Source: Actinomadura xylanilytica (GTDB lineage Bacteria > Actinomycetota > Actinomycetes > Streptosporangiales > Streptosporangiaceae). From it: a DNA stretch of 64,000 bases. Below the pieces are notes generated by a model. The model saw only the letters and a program-made list of their open reading frames with translations, was not told where the DNA came from and searched no databases. The translations under genes and the position numbers were made by a program. Positions within the stretch are counted from its first letter, which is position 1; each line of letters begins with the position of its first letter. Of this stretch, positions 33,696 through 41,512 are shown piece by piece. The stretch covers positions 558,001 to 622,000 of the forward strand of contig NZ_JASNWE010000005.1 in assembly GCF_030283145.1 (NCBI RefSeq), in the 5' to 3' direction.

Positions 33696-33834
33696 TTTGA
33701 CGCTCAGATGGTGAACCGGGCCCTGGCGGGCGCCGAGCCGCCGGTCTCGGGGGGCGGCCCGCCGCCGTCCCGGAGACCGGTCGGCCGAGCGCCGCTCGAC
33801 GCCCGGGGACGGCGGGTGCGCCGCGCCGGCGTGT

Positions 33835-34902
33835 TCACGGTCGGCGGGGGCGGGCGGCGGGGATGCCGGTGAGCAGGTCCAGGGCGCGGTCCACGTCGGC
33901 GTCGGTGGTGGTCAGGTGGAACGCGCAGCGCAGCCGGCCCGCGCGCAGCGAGGCGAGGACGTTGTTGTCCCGCAGCCGCCCGGCGGTGCCCTCGGGCACC
34001 GGGATCGACACGATGGCCGAGTCGCCTTCGGGCAGGCCGAGACCTGCCTGGAAGCGCCGTGCGAGTGCGACGTCGTGGGCGTGGACCGCCGGGACGCCGA
34101 CCTGTTCGAGGAGTTCCAGCGCGGGCGCGTGCCCGGCCCACGACTGCCAGGCCGGGGACAGATCCAGGCGGCGGGCGTCGGTGGCCAGCCGCAGCGGCCC
34201 GCCGTAGATGGAGTCCCAGATGTCGCCGCCCGCGTACCAGCCGGCGCCGATCGCCGGGAGCTGCGCGAGCGCCTCGGCGGTGCCCGCCAGGAAGCAGGTG
34301 CCGCGCGGGCCGAGCAGCCACTTGTAGCCGCCGCAGACCAGCAGGTCGACGCGGTCTGCGGGCAGCGGCAGCCAGCCCGCCGCCTGCGTGGCGTCCAGCA
34401 GGATCCGGCCGCCGTTGGCGTGCGCCGCGGCGATGAGGTCCTCCATCGGCGCGATCCGCCCGTCGGCCGACTGGACGGCCGACACCGCGACCATGTCGAC
34501 GTCGCGGTCGACCGCGTCGGCGAGGCGTTCCAGCGGCACCGACCGGACGGTCAGGCCGGGTCTGGCCAGGAACGGGAACAGCAGGGAGGTGAAGTCGCTG
34601 TCGGCGGTCAGGACCGTCGCGCCGTCGGGCAGCGACGCCGCGGCCAGGCCGGCGAAGTAGGACACCTGCCCGCCGACGGCGATCCGTTCGGGGGGCAGCC
34701 CGATCAGGCGTCCGAACGAGGCCCGCGACCGGGTCACGGCCTCGTCCATCGCGGCATGGTCCAGCAGGCCCGCCGCCCGGTCCCGTTCGGCGGCCAGCAT
34801 CGCCTCGTGCGCGGCGCGCGGTGGTAGCCCGTAGGTCGCGGTGTTGAGGAAGGCGACGTCGGCGCCGAACTCGCGCTGCGCCTCCTCGATCGAGATGCTC
34901 AT
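33835..34902 (-). CDS. Class V aminotransferase-like PLP enzyme
   Basis: A 355-residue PLP enzyme of the aminotransferase V/cysteine desulfurase superfamily. The N-terminus has FLNTATYGLPPRAA (near 18). The PLP-binding Asp region is ILLDATQAAGWLPL (near 177) and the Schiff-base Lys is in CGGYKWLLGPRG (near 200). GADVAFLNTA and the short length resemble the group of aminotransferases annotated as isopenicillin N epimerase-like. ATG 34902 is preferred to the upstream start. The reaction is not assigned. Confidence 0.85.
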   Translation of the reverse strand: MSISIEEAQREFGADVAFLNTATYGLPPRAAHEAMLAAERDRAAGLLDHAAMDEAVTRSRASFGRLIGLPPERIAVGGQVSYFAGLAAASLPDGATVLTADSDFTSLLFPFLARPGLTVRSVPLERLADAVDRDVDMVAVSAVQSADGRIAPMEDLIAAAHANGGRILLDATQAAGWLPLPADRVDLLVCGGYKWLLGPRGTCFLAGTAEALAQLPAIGAGWYAGGDIWDSIYGGPLRLATDARRLDLSPAWQSWAGHAPALELLEQVGVPAVHAHDVALARRFQAGLGLPEGDSAIVSIPVPEGTAGRLRDNNVLASLRAGRLRCAFHLTTTDADVDRALDLLTGIPAARPRRP

Positions 34903-35015
34903 CCCTTGATCATGGTCCAGGCTCCGGTCCCCGGGCCAGCCCCGCACGGCCACCGCCCGGTCCCGGCTCGGGTGCCGGGGCCGCGCGGGGGTCTTGTGGC
35001 GTCATCGTCCCGGGG

Positions 35016-36389
35016 TCAGCCGCGCCGCCAGGGGCCGGTCACCGCGAACGTGGTGCCGGGCTCGTAGACGTTGACGAACATCGTGCGGCCGTCCGGCGCG
35101 AAGGTGACCCCGGCGAACTCGCCCCACGCGGGCTCGGACGCGGTGCCGATGTCCTGCCGGTTGCGGGCCATCGGGTACACCTCGCGGCGCCGCGTCACGC
35201 CGAACACGTGCTGCGCGCCGCCTCCGTCCTCGCACACCATCAGGCCGCCCTGCGGCGCCAGGCAGATGTTGTCGGGCGACTCGCCGGGGGTGTCCACGTC
35301 GGTGCCGGGGCCGAACATCACGATGAGGGTGAGGCGCCGGCGGCGCGGCTCGTAGGACCACACCTGGCCGAAGTGGTCGGCGCCCGAGCCGTCCTCCCGG
35401 TGCGCGAAGCTCGACACGAAGTAGACGCGGTCGCCGCCCCAGAAGCAGCCCTCCAGCTTCTGCGCATGGGTGATGCCGCCCCGGCCGAAGTCCTGGAAGC
35501 GGATGGGGGTCCGGGCGGCCAGCGGGTCGGGCACCGGCACCCACTCGACGTGCTCGAAGACCGTTCCGGTCTCCCCGACCAGCGACAGGTCGGCGACGCC
35601 GGGCACGCGCAGCGCCTCCAGCCGTCCGCCCGCGCGCAGGCTCCCGGACCCGCCGCCCGGCTTGTCGGGCAGGAACCGGTAGAACAGCCCGAACGGTCTC
35701 TCGAAGGCGTCCTCGGTCTCGTAGACCGTTCCATCGCGGGGGTCGACGGCGATGGCCTCGTGCTGGAAGCGGCCCATCGCGGTCAGCGGCTCGGGGACGG
35801 TCCGGTCGCGCCGGTACGGGTCGACCTCGAAGATGAACCCGTGGTCCTTGGTGTAGCCGTTGGTGCCGGCCTTGTCCTCGGTCTCCTCGCAGGTCAGCCA
35901 CGTGTTCCAGGGGGTTGGGCCGCCCGCGCAGTTGACGGCGGTGCCGGCGATCGCGACCCGCTCGGAGTGGACCCGGCCGCCGCCGGACACCTCCAGCGCG
36001 GTGCAGCCGCCCAGCCCCTCGGGGTCGTAGGTGACGCCGTCGACGGCGGGCACGCGGTGCGCGGCGTCGGCGCGGTTCTCGTGGTTGCGCACCAGGTGCA
36101 GGCGGTCGCCGCGGCCGGGGAAGGCGGCCATGCCGTCGCAGTGGCTCGGGACCGGGCCCTCGCCGGACCGCAGCGGCTCGCCCTCCCGGGACAGGATCGT
36201 GTAGCGGAACCCGCGCGGCAGGTCCAGGACGCCCGCCGGGTCGGGCCGCAGCGGCCCGTACCCGGCGTCGCCGCCGGTCTGCGCGGCGGCGGCGCTGCCG
36301 GCGAACAGGTGCTCGACGGCGCCGGTGAAGGCGATTCCCGCCCCCGCCGCGCCGGTCCGGGCGAGGAGCTGACGACGCGTCACTGTCAT
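35016..36389 (-). CDS. Tat-exported PhoX-like phosphatase (DUF839)
   Basis: A 457-residue secreted protein with a twin-arginine signal (VTRRQLLARTGAAGAGIAF, residues 3-21). The body matches PhoX/DUF839 proteins, beta-propeller enzymes using calcium and iron: FPGRGDRLHLVRNHENR (near 95), NCAGGPTPWNTWLTCEET (near 165), HEAIAVDPRDGTVYETED (near 220) and SPDNICLAPQGGLMVCEDGG (near 375). The conserved Cys in NCAGG is a candidate iron ligand. ATG 36389 starts at the signal peptide. It probably releases phosphate outside the cell; a Pho box was not identified. Confidence 0.87.
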   Translation of the reverse strand: MTVTRRQLLARTGAAGAGIAFTGAVEHLFAGSAAAAQTGGDAGYGPLRPDPAGVLDLPRGFRYTILSREGEPLRSGEGPVPSHCDGMAAFPGRGDRLHLVRNHENRADAAHRVPAVDGVTYDPEGLGGCTALEVSGGGRVHSERVAIAGTAVNCAGGPTPWNTWLTCEETEDKAGTNGYTKDHGFIFEVDPYRRDRTVPEPLTAMGRFQHEAIAVDPRDGTVYETEDAFERPFGLFYRFLPDKPGGGSGSLRAGGRLEALRVPGVADLSLVGETGTVFEHVEWVPVPDPLAARTPIRFQDFGRGGITHAQKLEGCFWGGDRVYFVSSFAHREDGSGADHFGQVWSYEPRRRRLTLIVMFGPGTDVDTPGESPDNICLAPQGGLMVCEDGGGAQHVFGVTRRREVYPMARNRQDIGTASEPAWGEFAGVTFAPDGRTMFVNVYEPGTTFAVTGPWRRG

Positions 36390-36531
36390 GTGCACACTCC
36401 GTTGGTGGGCGATCACCGGTCCCCTCGTGTGTAACACAGGTCACAACGGCGTGGATACGGCAGAAGTCCCCGACGATCCCGCCCGGCCCCGGCGCGCCAT
36501 CCCCTGACCGTCCCTGGACGTCCGGGGACGG

Positions 36532-36906
36532 TCAGGACGTCTTGCGGAGGCAGAGGCAGAACGGGTGCCCGGCCGGGTCGGCCAGGACCCGCCAGGCGTC
36601 GGGGCCGGGCTGGAAGGCGGGCTTGGTCGCACCGTCCTCCAGCGCGGACGCCTCGGCCTTGTCGAGGTCGTCGACGTAGAAGTCCAGGTGGAACTGCTGC
36701 GGGTGGTCGGCGTCCGGCCACTGCGGCGGGCGGTGGTCGGCGACCTTCTGGAAGTACAGCGTCACCCCGCCGGGCAGGACGGTCGCGGCGTAGTCCTCCT
36801 GCTCGTAGGTGACCTCGCCGCCGGTGATGTCCCGGTAGAACGCGGCGAGCACGGGCGGCTCGGGGCAGTCGATGTTGACGGCGATGAACTCGGCGTTGGC
36901 GGACAT
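36532..36906 (-). CDS. VOC/glyoxalase-fold protein
   Basis: A 124-residue single vicinal-oxygen-chelate domain: FIAVNIDCPEPPVLAAFYRD at the N-terminus, HLDFYVDDLDKAEASALE near 73 and DPAGHPFCLC at the end. Such proteins bind metal or small molecules and include resistance proteins. It lies 80 bases downstream of the WYL regulator gene on the same strand, and a palindrome sits in that gap. Confidence 0.85.
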   Translation of the reverse strand: MSANAEFIAVNIDCPEPPVLAAFYRDITGGEVTYEQEDYAATVLPGGVTLYFQKVADHRPPQWPDADHPQQFHLDFYVDDLDKAEASALEDGATKPAFQPGPDAWRVLADPAGHPFCLCLRKTS

Positions 36907-36954
36907 CTATGGGGCCTTTCGTCGTTCGGCTGATCTGGTGCCAGTATGGCCGCC

Positions 36955-36979
36955 GTACCTGCCACCTTCTGTCAGGTAC
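36955..36979 (-). promoter_or_regulatory. Palindromic operator upstream of the VOC gene
   Basis: The arms GTACCTGCCA (36955-36964) and TGTCAGGTAC (36970-36979) form a 25-base inverted repeat with one mismatch and a 5-base centre. It lies about 50-75 bases upstream of the VOC start and just beyond the stop of the WYL regulator gene. A likely binding site for that regulator. Confidence 0.5.
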
Positions 36980-36986
36980 ATCCCAG

Positions 36987-38012
36987 TTATTCTCCCGAGC
37001 GCCCGACGGCCGGACGGGTCAGCGGGCCGGCGGTCCGGGGCGGTCCGGCGGGCGGTCCGGAGGCGCGGACGAGGCGGTGCCCGACCTCGCGCAGGACGTC
37101 GGCGAGCTCGGCCGGCTCGCGGACCTCGAAGTCCACGTCCAGGAACGCGATGCGCAGCGCGACCCACTGGAGCGAGTCGGCGGCGGTCCGCACCGTGCAG
37201 GTGTGCTCGTCGACGGGCTCCAGCTCGGCGCCGGTGACCCGGAACCGTTCGGCGAGCCGCTCGGCCGAGGTGTGCACCGTCAGCACGGCCTGCCGGACCG
37301 GCCGGCCCACGGTCAGCGCCCCCGCCACGTACGCGGCGGCGTCCCGGGCGGGCAGCTCGCGCGGCGGGCACCGGACGCCGGTCGGCCGGGGGTCCCGCAT
37401 CCGGTCGACGCGGAAGGTGCGCCAGTCCCGGCGGTCGGCGTCCCAGGCGACCAGGTACCAGCGGCGCCCGGCCGACACCAGCCCGTAGGGCTCGGCCAGG
37501 CGTCCGCTGTCGGTGTCGTCCTTGGCGCGGTAGCCGAAGCGGAGCCGCTCGCGGTCGCGGCAGGCGGCGGCGAGGACGGTGAGGGTCCCGGGGTCCACCA
37601 CCGGGCCGGCGGGCGTCCCGAGGAGCGGGGTGGTCGCGGCGTGCAGGGCGTCGACCCGGCGCCGCAGCCGTTCGGGGAGCACCTGGGCGAGCTTGGCCAG
37701 GGCCCGCACCGAGCTCTCCTCAATGCCCTCCACCGCGCCGCCGGCGGCGCCGCGCAGCCCGACCGCGATCGCCACGGCCTCCTCGTCGTCCAGGAGCAGC
37801 GGCGGCATCGCGGTCCCGGCCTCCAGGCTGTAGCCGCCGAGCGCGCCGAGCGAGGCGTGCACGGGGTAGCCCAGGCCGCGCAGCCGCTCGATGTCGCGGC
37901 GGACGGTGCGGGCGCTGACGCCGAGCCGCTCGCGCAGCTCGGGCCCGGTCCACTCCCGGCGGGTCTGGAGCAGGGACAGCAGTCGCAGCAGGCGGGCTGA
38001 GGTGTCGGTCAC
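36987..38012 (-). CDS. WYL-domain transcriptional regulator
   Basis: A 341-residue regulator of the YafY/DeoR-like type. The N-terminal helix-turn-helix is RLLRLLSLLQTRREWTGPEL, then LGVSARTVRRDIERLRGLGYP (each quoted in part; residues 5-50). The WYL domain covers about 140-220, with GLVSAGRRWYLVAWDADRRDWRTFRVDRM (in part: RRWYLVAWD) carrying the ligand-binding WYL-type residues, and a WCX-like C-terminal part. GTG 38012. Likely controls the VOC gene and itself. Confidence 0.88.
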   Translation of the reverse strand: MTDTSARLLRLLSLLQTRREWTGPELRERLGVSARTVRRDIERLRGLGYPVHASLGALGGYSLEAGTAMPPLLLDDEEAVAIAVGLRGAAGGAVEGIEESSVRALAKLAQVLPERLRRRVDALHAATTPLLGTPAGPVVDPGTLTVLAAACRDRERLRFGYRAKDDTDSGRLAEPYGLVSAGRRWYLVAWDADRRDWRTFRVDRMRDPRPTGVRCPPRELPARDAAAYVAGALTVGRPVRQAVLTVHTSAERLAERFRVTGAELEPVDEHTCTVRTAADSLQWVALRIAFLDVDFEVREPAELADVLREVGHRLVRASGPPAGPPRTAGPLTRPAVGRSGE

Positions 38013-38176
38013 GGCCCCAGTATGTCCGCGAACGAGGCCATGACCTGGCCTCATTGCCCCCCGGCCGCCGTCCCCGAGAACGCGATCCTGCTCACCCGGG
38101 GCGCGGGCCCGGGCGGCGGCGCGGACGATCTACGGTAGGGCAACGCCGCATCGACGTCCCGTCAGGAGATGCAGTC

Positions 38177-39052
38177 ATGGTGCACGACACGCCGGCGTCC
38201 GGCCGGCAGCCCGGGATCGACACGACCGTGCCGCACTCGGCCCGGATCTGGAACCACTGGCTGGGCGGCAAGGACAACTATCCGGTCGACCGCGAGGCCG
38301 GGGACCGGTTCCTGGAGGTCTATCCGGGGATGGTGGACGTCGCCCGGTCGGCCCGGCACTTCCTGGCCCGCACCGTCCGGCACCTGGCGGAGGAGGAGAA
38401 CATCCGGCAGTTCCTGGACGTCGGCACCGGGCTCCCGACCGTGGACAACACCCACGAGGTGGCGCAGCGGGTCGCGCCCGGCTCCCGCATCGTCTACGTC
38501 GACAACGACCCCCTCGTCCTGGTGCACGCGCGGGCCCTGCTCACCAGCGCCCCCGAGGGCGCCACCGCCTACGTCGCCGCCGACGCGCGCGACCCGGACG
38601 CGATCGTGCGGCACGCGGCCGGGCTGCTGGACCTGGACCGGCCGGTCGCGCTGATGATGCTGGGGATCATGGGGCACATCCCCGACGCTCAGGACCCGTG
38701 GTCGCTGGCCCGGCGGCTCCTGGACGCGCTGCCGCCGGGCAGCCACCTGGTGCTGAGCGACGGCGCCGACGTCAGCCGGGAACGCGCGGTGGCCCACGAC
38801 CGCTACGCCGAGAGCGGCGCGGTGCCCTACCATCTGCGCTCCCCCGCGCGGATCGGCCGCTTCTTCGACGGGCTGGAGCTGCTGAATCCCGGTGTGGTCC
38901 CGGTGTCGCTGTGGCGTCCCGAGCCGGGCCCGTTCGGGACGCCGGAGGTGGTGACGACCTACGGCGCCGTGGCCCGCAAACCCTGGCCCGCGATCCGGGC
39001 GCCTGGTCCGGGCGCCCGGTCCGGCGGCGCGGGTCCCGCAGGCCCGCTCTAG
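38177..39052 (+). CDS. DUF574-family SAM-dependent methyltransferase
   Basis: A 291-residue protein of a family abundant in actinomycetes. Diagnostic start: PHSARIWNHWLGGKDNYPVD (near 19-38), then RHFLARTVRHLAEE, the SAM motif FLDVGTGLPT (near 77), VYVDNDPLVLVHA (near 105) and the end VVTTYGAVARKP. The ATG at 38177 has AGGAG at a 9-base distance and a probable promoter around 38131. The substrate of this family is not established. Its TAG stop is part of the next gene's -10. Confidence 0.9.
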   Translation: MVHDTPASGRQPGIDTTVPHSARIWNHWLGGKDNYPVDREAGDRFLEVYPGMVDVARSARHFLARTVRHLAEEENIRQFLDVGTGLPTVDNTHEVAQRVAPGSRIVYVDNDPLVLVHARALLTSAPEGATAYVAADARDPDAIVRHAAGLLDLDRPVALMMLGIMGHIPDAQDPWSLARRLLDALPPGSHLVLSDGADVSRERAVAHDRYAESGAVPYHLRSPARIGRFFDGLELLNPGVVPVSLWRPEPGPFGTPEVVTTYGAVARKPWPAIRAPGPGARSGGAGPAGPL

Positions 39053-39055
39053 GCT
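39050..39055 (+). promoter_or_regulatory. -10 of the SDR gene, overlapping the upstream stop codon
   Basis: TAGGCT begins with the TAG stop of the DUF574 gene and lies seven bases before ATG 39063, giving a probably leaderless transcript. Confidence 0.45.
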
Positions 39056-39062
39056 GGCGGTC

Positions 39063-39842
39063 ATGACCGATGAGCCGTATCTGGCCGGGCTGTTCTCGCT
39101 GGACGGCCGTGTCGCCCTGGTCACCGGCGGCAGTTCGGGCATCGGCCGGGCCGTCGCCGAGGCCCTCGCCCGCGCGGGCGCGCGGGTGGTGGTGCTCGCG
39201 CGGCGGGAGGACGAGCTGGACCGGACCGTCCGCGAGCTGGAGGCCCTCGGCTGCCGCGCGGCCCGGGTGAGCGCCGACCTCGGCTCCCGCGAGGGTGTCC
39301 GCGCCGCTGCGGAGGCGGCTGCGGAGCCGTTCGGCGAGCCCGACATCGTGGTCAACTCTGCCGGGATCAACCTGCGGCCCCCGATGGAGGAGCTCGGCGA
39401 GGACGTCTGGGACGCCACGATGGCGGTGAACCTGGACGCCCCGTTCCTGCTCGGCCGGCGGTTCGGGCCGGGCATGGCCGAGCGCGGCTACGGCCGGCTG
39501 ATCCACATCGCCTCGCAGCAGGCGTTCCGGGCGTTCGTCACCAGCGGCGCCTACGGGGTGTCCAAGGCGGGGCTGGTCGCCCTCGCGCGGTCGCAGGCCG
39601 AGGCGTGGTCGGCGCGCGGGGTGACGGCCAACACGCTGGTGCCGGGGTTCGTGATGACGCCGCTCAACGAGCGGCTCTCGACCGACCCCGCGCGGGTGGA
39701 GGCGCTGGCGGCGCGCACCATGACCGGCCGCAACGGGCTGCCGGAGGACTTCGCGGGCGCGGCGGTGTTCCTGGCGGGCCCCTCGTCCGGCTACGTCACC
39801 GGGCAGGCGGTCTTCGTGGACGGCGGCTTCTCGGTCCACTGA
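39063..39842 (+). CDS. Short-chain dehydrogenase/reductase
   Basis: A 259-residue classical SDR. Cofactor loop TGGSSGIGRA (near 21-30), NSAGIN (near 98), catalytic Ser in HIASQQ (near 147) and YGVSK (near 163-167), end GQAVFVDGGFSVH. ARREDELDR after the second strand suggests NADP preference, by inference. Probably acts on a hydroxy/keto group of a sugar or small molecule. Confidence 0.9.
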   Translation: MTDEPYLAGLFSLDGRVALVTGGSSGIGRAVAEALARAGARVVVLARREDELDRTVRELEALGCRAARVSADLGSREGVRAAAEAAAEPFGEPDIVVNSAGINLRPPMEELGEDVWDATMAVNLDAPFLLGRRFGPGMAERGYGRLIHIASQQAFRAFVTSGAYGVSKAGLVALARSQAEAWSARGVTANTLVPGFVMTPLNERLSTDPARVEALAARTMTGRNGLPEDFAGAAVFLAGPSSGYVTGQAVFVDGGFSVH

Positions 39843-39977
39843 GGCCCGCCGCACGGCGACGCGGCCCCGCCCGGCGGCCGGGCGCTCGGCTAGTGCTGTG
39901 ACCGGGATGGTTCACCGTGGTCGGGAGACGACTCACGGGACGAGCGCGGTCCGCAAGGCGACTGGTATTACTGGTGC

Positions 39978-40355
39978 ATGCAGGAAGAGACCGCGCAGTC
40001 CGCGATCGACACGTTCATCTCCGCGTTCAACGCCTCGTACGACAGCTATGTGACTGCGCTGCTCTCCCAGGCCCTAACCTCGGACGTGGTCTTCTGGGGA
40101 CCGTTGGGCCGCAGTGAGGGGATCGAGGCGGTCGAGCGGTTCGTGCTGGACATCCGGCGCCACCCCGCGGGGACCGGCACGATGGTGCGCTGTTCGGCGG
40201 TGGACATGCCGGACGAGTGGGCCCGGTACCAGTGGGTCTTCACGACGCCGGATGGAGGCCCCCGCCTGGCGGGAACGGACGTCGTCCATCTGCGGCGGAG
40301 CCTCATCGACCAGGTCATCGTCTTCGCGGGAGAGATCGAGCCGTCCGCCTCCTGA
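39978..40355 (+). CDS. SnoaL/NTF2-like fold protein
   Basis: A 125-residue alpha+beta barrel protein (SnoaL-like): TAQSAIDTFISAFNASYDSY at the N-terminus, DVVFWGPLGRSEGIEAVERF near 36-55 and ARYQWVFTT near 82. No catalytic residues are assigned. ATG 39978 lies six bases after TATTAC, a leaderless arrangement. It stops just short of the IS630 relic. Confidence 0.78.
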   Translation: MQEETAQSAIDTFISAFNASYDSYVTALLSQALTSDVVFWGPLGRSEGIEAVERFVLDIRRHPAGTGTMVRCSAVDMPDEWARYQWVFTTPDGGPRLAGTDVVHLRRSLIDQVIVFAGEIEPSAS

Positions 40356-40356
40356 G

Positions 40357-41085
40357 TCATTCTCCTCTGGCGCCGTCCTTCTCCTGAACCGGCCCCGTTC
40401 GGGGCTCCGGGTCTGCCCAGCCGAGATCATCTTCACAACGCTTCGGTCTTCCGCGTTTGGCCACGAGCGGACCGATGATGCGCTGTGGCTGTGTCAGTTC
40501 GCGGTTGGTCAGGCTGGTGTTGAGGGGGCGTCCGCACCAACGGATGCCCTTCTCGCTTCGGATGCGGGCGCGTTCCTTGCGTTCGGCGGCCAGGACGTCG
40601 CGGTGGCGGGCATTGGCGTTGCGCCAGCGTAGATAGGCGTGCAGGGCTCTTGTCTGCACGGTGTGGTTGGGGTGGTTGGAGTTGGCGATGGTGAACTGCC
40701 TCAGCGGTCCGAAGTGGGCCTCGATGGGGTTGGCCCAAGAGGCGTAGGTCGGGGTGAAGCACAGCTCGACCTTGTGCTTTTTAGCCCAGCGGCGGATGTC
40801 GGTGCCTTTGTGGGCGGACAGGTTGTCCAGGATCACGTAGATGGGGGCGCCGTCGGGCCGGGCGGCGCGGATCGACCTGGACGACGAAGTCCTCGTCGTC
40901 ATCGCTGAGCAGGCGGGGACGGCCTCCCGCCCACCGAGGGTCCAGGCAGGCCGGGCCGATCTCGTTGAACCGGTGGATCACATCGCGCACGGTGTCCTCG
41001 TCGGCCGCCACCAGCTGGGCGATCACCGGCACCCGATTCCCGCCGGCCGAGGCCAGCAGCATCATCGCGCGCCGATAGCGCACCG
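40357..41085 (-). pseudogene. Deleted and frameshifted IS630-family transposase
   Basis: On the minus strand the first part (about 41085-40875) reads RYRRAMMLLASAGGNRVPVI, ADEDTVRDVIHRFNEIG and WAGGRPRLLSDDDEDFVVQ, the N-terminal helix-turn-helix of IS630-type transposases. In another frame (about 40875-40357) it continues SIRAARPDGAPIYVILDNLS and TPTYASWANPIEAHFGPLRQ, with the second Asp and the Glu of the DDE triad. Around 130 residues including the first catalytic Asp are missing at the join near 40875, and the extreme N-terminus is absent. It cannot be active. Confidence 0.85.
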
Positions 41086-41094
41086 AGTTAGTGC

Positions 41095-41394
41095 TTAGGC
41101 GGTGTCGAGTTCGGCGGCGAGCCCGTCGATGCGGGCGGCCAGGTCGAAGTCCTTTTCGGTGAGGCCGCCGGCGCTGTGGGTGGACAGCGTGAACGTCACC
41201 GTGCGCCAGCGGACGTCGATGTCGGGGTGGTGGTCGGCGGCCTCGGCTGCCTCGGCGACCGCGCTGACCAGCCCGATCCCGTCCAGGAACGAGGGCGCTT
41301 TGAGGGTCCTGCTGATCTGCGCGCCCGCGCGGGACCAGTCGGGCAGTTCCTTCAACCGGCCGGCGACGGCGGCGTCGTCCAGTAGTTCGGCCAT
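41095..41394 (-). CDS. Pterin-4a-carbinolamine dehydratase
   Basis: A 99-residue protein, the usual size. It removes water from 4a-hydroxytetrahydropterin to regenerate the pterin cofactor of aromatic amino acid hydroxylases. The active-site signature is AEAADHHPDIDVRWRTVTF (near 49-67), with the paired His. The IS630 relic begins within about ten bases of its stop; no hydroxylase is in the window. Confidence 0.92.
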   Translation of the reverse strand: MAELLDDAAVAGRLKELPDWSRAGAQISRTLKAPSFLDGIGLVSAVAEAAEAADHHPDIDVRWRTVTFTLSTHSAGGLTEKDFDLAARIDGLAAELDTA

Positions 41395-41470
41395 CGGTTC
41401 GCTCCTCGATCATGGGTGGACGGGGCGTGCTCCCCGTCGTGTACCCGCGCGCCGCCGTGGTGGAACGCCC

Positions 41471-41494
41471 GGCCCGGCCCCTGCGGGCCGGGCC
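41471..41494 (-). terminator. Terminator hairpin of the GT39 operon
   Basis: GGCCCGGCCC (41471-41480) and GGGCCGGGCC (41485-41494) form a perfect 10-bp stem with a CTGC loop, 19 bases after the stop of the last GT39 gene. No U-tract. Confidence 0.65.
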
Positions 41495-41512
41495 GGTTCA
41501 CCTCAGGGCAGG

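Noticed and set aside
36415..36440. A TGTGT...ACACA palindrome as a Pho-type operator before the PhoX-like gene
   Set aside because: It is short, single and does not resemble the direct repeats of a Pho box.
39892..39925. AGTGCTGTGACCGG near 39893 as a terminal repeat of the IS630 relic
   Set aside because: No matching inverted copy was found at the other edge of the relic, and a target duplication is not visible.
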